NCBI GenBank assembly: GCA_947504795.1
Contig: CANNJG010000001.1
Location: 1 to 47,426, forward strand
DNA length: 47,426 nucleotides
Source of the DNA: Legionellaceae bacterium
GTDB lineage: Bacteria; Pseudomonadota; Gammaproteobacteria; Legionellales; Legionellaceae
Direction: 5' to 3'
Part shown: one piece after another, positions 42,701 to 47,426 of the stretch
Numbering within the stretch: position 1 is the first letter of the stretch
Layout of the letters: every line of letters starts with the position of its first letter
Made by a program: the position numbers and the translations under genes
The notes under the pieces: model-generated
Seen by the model: only the letters and a program-made list of their open reading frames with translations
Told to the model about the DNA's origin: nothing
The model's database searches: none

Positions 42701-43187
42701 TGGCCTTTTAAGTCATATCAAGAAAATCGTGACCAAGCGCGGTAAGAAACTAGCGATTTTGAGTTTGTCTGCCGCGAATAATGCCACGATTGATGTCGTG
42801 GTATTTTCAGAATTATTGGATTTGAAAGCTAATTGTCTAGGTTTGGGTGAAGTGATAGTGGTGGAAGGCGAGCTGAGTCAGGATGACTATACCGGCGGAA
42901 TTAAAATGATGGCCGCAAATATACTGGACTGTGGTGAAGCACGATCTCGGTTCGCGCGCTATCTACGTATTACCCTAACCCACAGAGATGGCAAACACTT
43001 AACCCAATTGAAATCGATCTTATCCGCGTATAAAGGTGATTGTGTGGTTCAAGTTTGTTATTCTAATGTATCGGTGAGTGCCAAGTTGAATTTGGGAAAG
43101 GCGTTTTGTGTGCGTCCTGGGGATCAATTGCTTGCGGCGCTTTCAGACACATTATCACCCGAATCTATCGCATTATGCTATGAATAG
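39765..43187 (+). CDS. dnaE: DNA polymerase III subunit alpha
   Basis: Replicative polymerase catalytic subunit. The 1140-residue protein begins with the PHP domain (FVHLHLHTEYSLIDGL), then GPGRGSGAGSLVAYVLGI and the active-site PDFDIDFCMEGRD near 395-407. VALFRPGPLQSGMVDDFI, YQEQVMQIAQ and GYGFNKSHSAAYALIAYQTAWLKAHYP are family signatures. The C terminus has the OB and tau-binding parts. I choose the ATG at 39765 because it gives the family start; an ATG 48 bases upstream would add 16 unrelated residues inside ligA. The gene at 43197 follows after 9 bases. Confidence 0.97.
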   Translation: MTDASFVHLHLHTEYSLIDGLVRIQPMMETVRKLEMSAIAVTDFCNLFAAVKVYQAGLAAGIKPILGCEVLCWHTEDPQSVFSVVLLCQTETGYRNLTRLISKAYQEGQVQGQPRVTFEWIVEQAEGLIVLSGGRQGDIGHALLRSDVSRAQQLAAKWAAVFKDRFYLEITRTGRQGESAYNEAVVQLADQQQLALVATNDVRFLEKKEFDAHEARVCIHNGDTLADDRRQKHYSEQQYLRSPAEMLELFKDLPQALQNSVEIAKRCSVMLTLGQPYLPQFPTPQGVSIEAYLTELAQQGLENRFQRLNVSSQAPYHQRLQIELDVINAMGFAGYFLIVADFIRWAKSHDVPVGPGRGSGAGSLVAYVLGITDLDPLQYDLLFERFLNPERVSMPDFDIDFCMEGRDRVIEYVAEKYGRQSVSQIITFGTMAAKAVVRDVGRVLGHPYGFVDKLAKLVPFELGITLAEALKKEPELAQRYQNEEEVKELLDLALSLEGLTRNAGKHAGGLVIAPSELTDFTAIYCEEGTSHIVSQFDKDDVEAVGLVKFDFLGLRTLTIIDMTLKFINAARQEDPVDIATIPLDDTATFTLLKQCQTTAVFQLESRGMKELIHRLQPDTFEDVIALVALFRPGPLQSGMVDDFIERKHGLSSVLYPHPELESILKPTYGVILYQEQVMQIAQVLAHYTLGGADLLRRAMGKKKPEEMAKQRVTFTEGALARNVDPATSTAIFDLMEKFAGYGFNKSHSAAYALIAYQTAWLKAHYPAAFMAAVLSADMDNTDKVVGFVRECTSMQLQVLPPSISHSNFGFTVVDDQTIRYGLSAIKGLGASVIDNLIEERKRHGPWLDLFDLCRRLDMRKTNHRVIEALIKSGAMDDWGTERAVLIHNLDKAMHLGTLHVQDSHSGQGDLFALINEPLARESYDLCTPWSVKQRLEGEKETLGMYLTGHPTDPYEHEFKPFIQPLNTLATFKNKKAITCGLLSHIKKIVTKRGKKLAILSLSAANNATIDVVVFSELLDLKANCLGLGEVIVVEGELSQDDYTGGIKMMAANILDCGEARSRFARYLRITLTHRDGKHLTQLKSILSAYKGDCVVQVCYSNVSVSAKLNLGKAFCVRPGDQLLAALSDTLSPESIALCYE

Positions 43188-43196
43188 GATGTTACA

Positions 43197-43775
43197 ATGA
43201 GACGCATTATAGGGATGGTGGTTGCATATAGTATCTGCGTCGCGAGTGTTAGTGCGGCATCAGAGTGGTATACTCATGATTTTTGGGCCCCACGCATGCA
43301 TGGGAAGCGCTTAAGCTATTGTTTAGCCGACGAAAAGACTTGTGGCCAGGTCGTAGCTGACAGATATTGCCAAATGCAGGGATATGATCGCGCTAAGCGC
43401 GCAACGATTGATTATAACCTTGGGGCAACGCGTTATCTAGATAGTCCCAAAAATTGCGTGGGCTGGTCATGCTCTGGCTTTAAACTCCTCCAGTGCAGTG
43501 CACAAACCCTGCATCAGCCGCGGCGAGGGTATTATTATCGCAGCCAGATTTTTGTGATGCCACGGTTTAACCATTATCGCGTCGATTGGTGTTTTAAAAA
43601 TGGGCAAGGATGTGGGGAACGCGCCGCTTTTTCTTTTTGTCGACGTTTGGGATTTATGAAGGCCAGTCGTTTCAAACAAAACAAAGGCTTGGCTGCGACT
43701 CGTGCATTAGGCAATCAGCGCTTGTGTTTTGATGGCGATTGTCAGGGATTTTCTAGTATTACTTGCTATCGTTAA
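43197..43775 (+). CDS. Exported protein of two Cys-rich repeats
   Basis: 192 residues with a signal peptide, cut near SAA at 19-22. The mature part is two copies of a domain of about 60 residues. Cys 42, 49, 58, 87, 92 and 100 form the first set; 132, 139, 148, 177, 182 and 190 form the second. Both have the spacing C-x6-C-x8-C-x28-C-x4-C-x7-C, so the period is exactly 90 residues. Both share a Y/W-C-x6-C-G start, an A-T-R motif before the fourth Cys and a C-x-G-F motif after the fifth. Each domain could hold three disulfides. No family is recognised; extracytoplasmic binding is a guess. It lies 9 bases after dnaE, with AGGATG before the ATG, and is convergent with holA. Confidence 0.78.
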   Translation: MRRIIGMVVAYSICVASVSAASEWYTHDFWAPRMHGKRLSYCLADEKTCGQVVADRYCQMQGYDRAKRATIDYNLGATRYLDSPKNCVGWSCSGFKLLQCSAQTLHQPRRGYYYRSQIFVMPRFNHYRVDWCFKNGQGCGERAAFSFCRRLGFMKASRFKQNKGLAATRALGNQRLCFDGDCQGFSSITCYR

Positions 43776-43797
43776 CTGAGTGGTTTTGAATGGTGAT

Positions 43798-44823
43798 CTA
43801 AATTACCGCATGAATGCTCGCATTTTCAGTAAGGGATAAGCATAATCGTTCTATTGTGTGCCAGAGCGTGGATTGACGGTTTGATTTGAGTTGTTCATCG
43901 ATGCTTTGACATTGTTGCAGCAAGCCAAACAAGGTCTTTAAGGATAAACGTTGGGAGGCTTTTTGGTAATTTTCAATTTTTTGACTCCAAATATTGAGTT
44001 GTTGGCACGCAGCGTGAAAGGGGATGGCCTGCTGTGATAAATGATGTAATTGGATTAATTTACGTATTTCCTGAGCTAACATCCATAAGATGAGCGTTGG
44101 TTCTTGTTGTGACTGGATAATTTGGCGGAGCATGCGAATTGCTTGTGCGGTTTGACCGGCAAGAAGTGTGTCTCCTAATTCATAAATAGAGAAATCTCCT
44201 TGATCACGCAAGTAGTCCATAACGGTTGGGCACGTTATAGGCTTTGGTGGTTGGTGAATTAAAGCTAGTTGTTCAATAATTTGGTGACAGGCCAACAGAT
44301 TGTTTTGATTGTATCGAAAGATGAGCTCGGGTATTTGAGGCTCATACAAGATCCCGTGTTTTCTGAGTGCATCCCCAATAAACTGTTTCAATCCATGTGC
44401 GTTCAATACGGTTATCGTGACATGAACAAGATTTTCATGTTGCGCAAGGGTTTGAAGCGCTTTCACGGGTAACAGCGGGGCTTGTATCATCACCAAGCAA
44501 CGTGAGTTGGGGTGTTCTAAATAGTCTTGTATTCGTTTTTTACTGTCAGCATCTAAGGTTTTTTTATCAAAACGCAGATCCAGTAGGCGATGCGTTGTGA
44601 ACAATGCATAGCTGTTGGCTTCTTCAAAACTGTTTGCCCAATCGGTTGGTTGCTGCAGAGTCAGTATCGTTTCTTCAGTATCCTGTTGGGTGTGGTGTTG
44701 CCAAGCGTGTTTGATTTGAGATACGGCTTGTTGCACTAAATAAGGCTCTTGCCCTGAAATAATATACATAGGCGCACAGCGTTTCTTAAGCGCTGTTGTC
44801 AACATGGGATATTTGATGATCAT
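43798..44823 (-). CDS. holA: DNA polymerase III subunit delta
   Basis: Clamp-loader subunit that opens the beta clamp. The 341-residue protein is at the family length. The N-terminal part YIISGQEPYLVQQAVSQIK near 20-38 is the typical delta segment (YLLxGxEPxLxxxxxxxI). The middle has NNLLACHQIIEQLALI near 173-188, the usual N-L-x-A-x-x-x-x-I-E-x-L motif of HolA. ILWMLAQEIRKLIQL near 246-260 is in the collar domain. It is coupled to lptE by an ATGA overlap. nadD, usually next, is missing; the gene ends 22 bases from the convergent 43197 gene. Confidence 0.92.
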   Translation of the reverse strand: MIIKYPMLTTALKKRCAPMYIISGQEPYLVQQAVSQIKHAWQHHTQQDTEETILTLQQPTDWANSFEEANSYALFTTHRLLDLRFDKKTLDADSKKRIQDYLEHPNSRCLVMIQAPLLPVKALQTLAQHENLVHVTITVLNAHGLKQFIGDALRKHGILYEPQIPELIFRYNQNNLLACHQIIEQLALIHQPPKPITCPTVMDYLRDQGDFSIYELGDTLLAGQTAQAIRMLRQIIQSQQEPTLILWMLAQEIRKLIQLHHLSQQAIPFHAACQQLNIWSQKIENYQKASQRLSLKTLFGLLQQCQSIDEQLKSNRQSTLWHTIERLCLSLTENASIHAVI

Positions 44824-45326
44824 CGTGGAGCATGCCCGAGTCTATCAATGATTTGTATAATGGCATCATGGCGCATTTCTTCCTTGAGTAAGCCCTCTTC
44901 GTAATTCGAGCCCAAAATGCGATCGCTATTGATAGTAACCAATCGGTTAGCGGTTACGCGACTGGTTGGGATGATATCTTTGCCATTGGCTTCTTCAAGC
45001 TTAAATTGAACCGTATAAGTGACTTGATATTGACGAGGCGTGGTGCTTGAACTGACTGACGTGATATGCTTTTCCTCAAAATCTTCTTCTAGAATTAGCC
45101 AGTATCGAGCTTGATTAGGACGTTTGCTAACATGAATATGATAGGCTTGAAGCTGTTCTTTGAGATCGGGCCCTAAATCACGATGTACTTTTTGGACCAT
45201 GATGGCAATATCATTCAACCAGGGGGGCATATCAATAACGCCGCGTAAATGAAAACCACAGCCGTTGCAGAATAGTATGCTTATCCATCCTATTGCTAAT
45301 AGAAGACGTTTGATCGAACCGGTCAC
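44820..45326 (-). CDS. lptE: LPS-assembly lipoprotein LptE
   Basis: Outer-membrane lipoprotein that plugs LptD and inserts lipopolysaccharide. The 168-residue protein has a signal peptide and the lipobox-like CNGC near 19-23, followed at once by the LptE hallmark GFHLRG. The C-terminal part, with TSRVTANRLVTINSDRILGSNYEEGLLKEEMRHDAIIQIIDRL, is typical. The gene is coupled to leuS upstream and to holA downstream by four-base overlaps, the standard order in gammaproteobacteria. Confidence 0.93.
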   Translation of the reverse strand: MTGSIKRLLLAIGWISILFCNGCGFHLRGVIDMPPWLNDIAIMVQKVHRDLGPDLKEQLQAYHIHVSKRPNQARYWLILEEDFEEKHITSVSSSTTPRQYQVTYTVQFKLEEANGKDIIPTSRVTANRLVTINSDRILGSNYEEGLLKEEMRHDAIIQIIDRLGHAPR

Positions 45327-47426
45327 ACCGGAACTACCAAGTTAATTAAGTGACGATGCGCGACGATAACCGACTTTGTAACGATTTTACCGGTTAAAAA
45401 TGCGGCGGCATGCTCTTTGGCCATCGCGATGAGCTGGTTTTCGGGTGTTTCGGAATCTGCTCTAAATCCCGCACGTAATTTACCATTCACTTGCACAACA
45501 AAGTCAGCTTCATCGGTTTTCAAAGCATTTTTATCGACTTTAGGCCAAGGCGCATCAATAATCGCTTTTTCAAACGTTAATTGTTGCCATAAGACATGGC
45601 ATATATGTGGCGTGATAGGAGCGAGCAAGCGCAGCAAATAGCTAAAACCCGAATAGAGTAAATACGTGTCTTCTTCTGTTTCTAGGCTGTATGCATTCAA
45701 TTCGTTTAATAATTTCATGCATCCCGATACGACGGTATTGAATTGTTGGCGTTCATAGTCGAGGATGGCTTGTTGTAATATCATATGAATACTGCAGCGT
45801 GCGTGTTTTAATCGGGCGTCGCAGTCTTGCCAGCGGACATTGTTGGCAATATCGTCTGTGGTTTGGTTAATGCCCATGAAAAGATCACGATGAAGATAAG
45901 CGAATTGCCACAGACGTTTTAAAAATCGATGTGAGCCTTCTACGCCTGCGTCTGACCATTCTAAAGATTGTTCTGCGGGTGCTGCAAAGATGATAAATAA
46001 GCGCGCGGTATCCGCGCCGTAAGTTTCAACTAAATGATTCGGGTCCACTGTATTGCCTAAAGACTTAGACATTTTGTGTCCATCTTTTAATACCATCCCT
46101 TGACTAAGCAGTGCCTTAAACGGTTCATCAGAATTGACGAGTCCTTCATCACGCATCAATCTGTGAAAAAAACGCGCATATAGCAGGTGCATGACAGCAT
46201 GTTCGATACCACCGATATATTGATCAACGGGTGTCCAATATTTTGCGCGGTCATCCAACATAGCACTGGATTGGTTTTTGCATGCATAGCGGGCGTAATA
46301 CCAGGATGATTCAAAAAAAGTGTCGAATGTATCAGTTTCTCTTTGCGCTTCCTTGCCACATTTTGGACACGTTGTATTCACAAATTCAGCGCACTGGCCG
46401 AGGGGTGAACCGCTGCCTGTTATCGCAATATTTTCAGGTAGTAGGACCGGTAAATCTGCCTCAGCTACGGGTACAATGCCACATAGTTCACAGATAATCA
46501 TCGGAATAGGGGTTCCCCAATAGCGTTGTCGCGAGACGCCCCAATCACGGAGTCGATAATTGACCGAGGACTTGCCTAATTGTTGTTGCTCCAAAAACGC
46601 AGTGATAGTTTTACGTGCCTCGGTGGATGATTGTCCATCAAAATCCCCCGAGTGGCACAACGTGCCTTCCTGAGTATAGGCGGATTGAGTGAAATCATGC
46701 GGCGCACCGTTGAGGGGTGTCACCACCGGTTGTAGGGGTAATGCGTACGTTTGTGCAAACTCCCAATCGCGTTGATCATGGGCAGGCACAGCCATGACGG
46801 CCCCGGATCCATATTGCATTAATACAAAATTGGCAATCCAAATAGGCAGCTCTTTACCGGTCAGTGGATGAATAGCAGTTAAGCCTGAGTCAATGCCACG
46901 CTTTTCCATGGTCGCCAGTTCCGCTTCAACTAGGCGGACATGTTGGCAGCTTTCAATAAACGTTTGGATAGGGGTGTTTTCAATAGCCGCTTGCTTAGCA
47001 AGGGGATGATCTGGCGCAATTGCTAAATAAGTAACCCCCAGCAGGGTATCGGGCCGCGTTGTATAGACTTTGAGAGGTTTCGTTTCGTGGTTGACCTTGA
47101 AACGAATGTCACAGCCTTCGGAGCGGCCAATCCAATTGCGTTGCATTTGTTTGACTTGTGCTGGCCAAGCGTCGAGAGTGTCCAAGCCTGCTAACAACTC
47201 ATCGGCATAGGCGGTTATCTTTACAAACCATTGAGAGATTTCTTTGCGCTCTATCAAGGCTCCCGAGCGCCATCCACGACCATCTACCACTTGTTCATTA
47301 GCTAATACGGTAAGGTCAACGGGATCCCAGTTGACTTGCCCGGATTTTTTGTAGACTAGACCCCGTTCGTATAATTTGATAAAAAACCATTGTTCCCAGC
47401 GATAATAACTGGGATCGCACGTCGCA
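45323..47426 (-). CDS. leuS: Leucyl-tRNA synthetase, C-terminal 700 residues (5' end outside window)
   Basis: Charges tRNA-Leu. The frame is open to the edge of the window. The upstream codons read ATCDPSYYRWEQWF and SGQVNWDPVDLTVLANEQVVDG, which match LeuS, so an internal Met at 47290 is not the start. The visible part contains the editing domain (TTRPDTLLGVTYLAIAPDHPL), RLRDWGVSRQRYWGTPIPMI, the Cys4 zinc-type cluster, and the KMSKS loop in DGHKMSKSLGNTVDPNHLVETYGAD. The anticodon-binding domain and the C-terminal VQVNGKLRAG domain follow. The HIGH motif lies outside. About 160 N-terminal residues are missing if it has the usual size. Confidence 0.96.
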   Translation of the reverse strand, partial: ATCDPSYYRWEQWFFIKLYERGLVYKKSGQVNWDPVDLTVLANEQVVDGRGWRSGALIERKEISQWFVKITAYADELLAGLDTLDAWPAQVKQMQRNWIGRSEGCDIRFKVNHETKPLKVYTTRPDTLLGVTYLAIAPDHPLAKQAAIENTPIQTFIESCQHVRLVEAELATMEKRGIDSGLTAIHPLTGKELPIWIANFVLMQYGSGAVMAVPAHDQRDWEFAQTYALPLQPVVTPLNGAPHDFTQSAYTQEGTLCHSGDFDGQSSTEARKTITAFLEQQQLGKSSVNYRLRDWGVSRQRYWGTPIPMIICELCGIVPVAEADLPVLLPENIAITGSGSPLGQCAEFVNTTCPKCGKEAQRETDTFDTFFESSWYYARYACKNQSSAMLDDRAKYWTPVDQYIGGIEHAVMHLLYARFFHRLMRDEGLVNSDEPFKALLSQGMVLKDGHKMSKSLGNTVDPNHLVETYGADTARLFIIFAAPAEQSLEWSDAGVEGSHRFLKRLWQFAYLHRDLFMGINQTTDDIANNVRWQDCDARLKHARCSIHMILQQAILDYERQQFNTVVSGCMKLLNELNAYSLETEEDTYLLYSGFSYLLRLLAPITPHICHVLWQQLTFEKAIIDAPWPKVDKNALKTDEADFVVQVNGKLRAGFRADSETPENQLIAMAKEHAAAFLTGKIVTKSVIVAHRHLINLVVPV

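Overview
The window looks like chromosome of a gammaproteobacterium with moderate to low GC. Gene order and protein features (leuS-lptE-holA, rsfS-mrdA-mrdB, homodimeric-type aceE-aceF-lpd, tatC, lptE, a 17-kDa-antigen-like glycine-zipper lipoprotein) are gammaproteobacterial. The mix of conserved core genes with an 1800-residue orphan protein, a 531-residue orphan and several small secreted Cys-rich proteins suggests a Legionellales/Coxiella-type host-associated bacterium. That placement is inference: no rRNA, secretion-system gene or other phylogenetic marker of that kind lies in the window. I saw no tRNA or rRNA gene, no transposase, no phage gene and no CRISPR array.

Layout. 1-2188 (+): tail of tilS, an MdfA-type multidrug exporter and rnhB. 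2175-5534 (-): the cell-elongation operon rsfS-mrdA-mrdB, with a promoter whose spacer carries a run of eight C. 5633-7228 (-): a 531-residue orphan, divergent from 7395-8837 (+), a POT peptide transporter. 8962-15486 (+): dnaB, alr, a glycine-zipper lipoprotein, etfB, etfA, ald and rpiA. 15547-16736 (-): a small exported protein and tatC. 16949-24033 (+): a CPA2 antiporter, a Cys-rich lipoprotein and the pyruvate dehydrogenase genes aceE, aceF and lpd. 24034-24407 is a gene-free gap holding a structured repeat-like element. 24408-30933 (-): nagZ and the 1800-residue orphan. 31189-31986 (+): a PolB-type 3'-5' exonuclease. 32020-36249 (-): polyamine importer genes potD, potC, potB and potA and a small exported protein. 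36429-37688 (-): rmuC. 37736-43775 (+): ligA, dnaE and an exported protein made of two Cys-rich repeats. 43798-47426 (-): holA, lptE and the 3' part of leuS.

How the genes fit together. The peptide transporter, alanine racemase, alanine dehydrogenase, electron-transfer flavoprotein and pyruvate dehydrogenase together describe a route from peptides and alanine to pyruvate and acetyl-CoA, which suits an amino-acid-fed bacterium. The replication and repair genes (dnaB, dnaE, holA, ligA, rnhB, rmuC, exonuclease) are scattered as in many gammaproteobacteria. The usual leuS-lptE-holA-nadD-rsfS-rlmH-mrdA-mrdB cluster is split into two pieces about 38 kb apart, and neither piece retains nadD or rlmH.

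The least explained parts are the 1800-residue protein, the exactly periodic two-repeat Cys-rich exported protein, the 531-residue orphan, the 69-bp insertion flanked by 11-bp direct repeats between aceF and lpd, and the palindromes that sit inside candidate promoter spacers.
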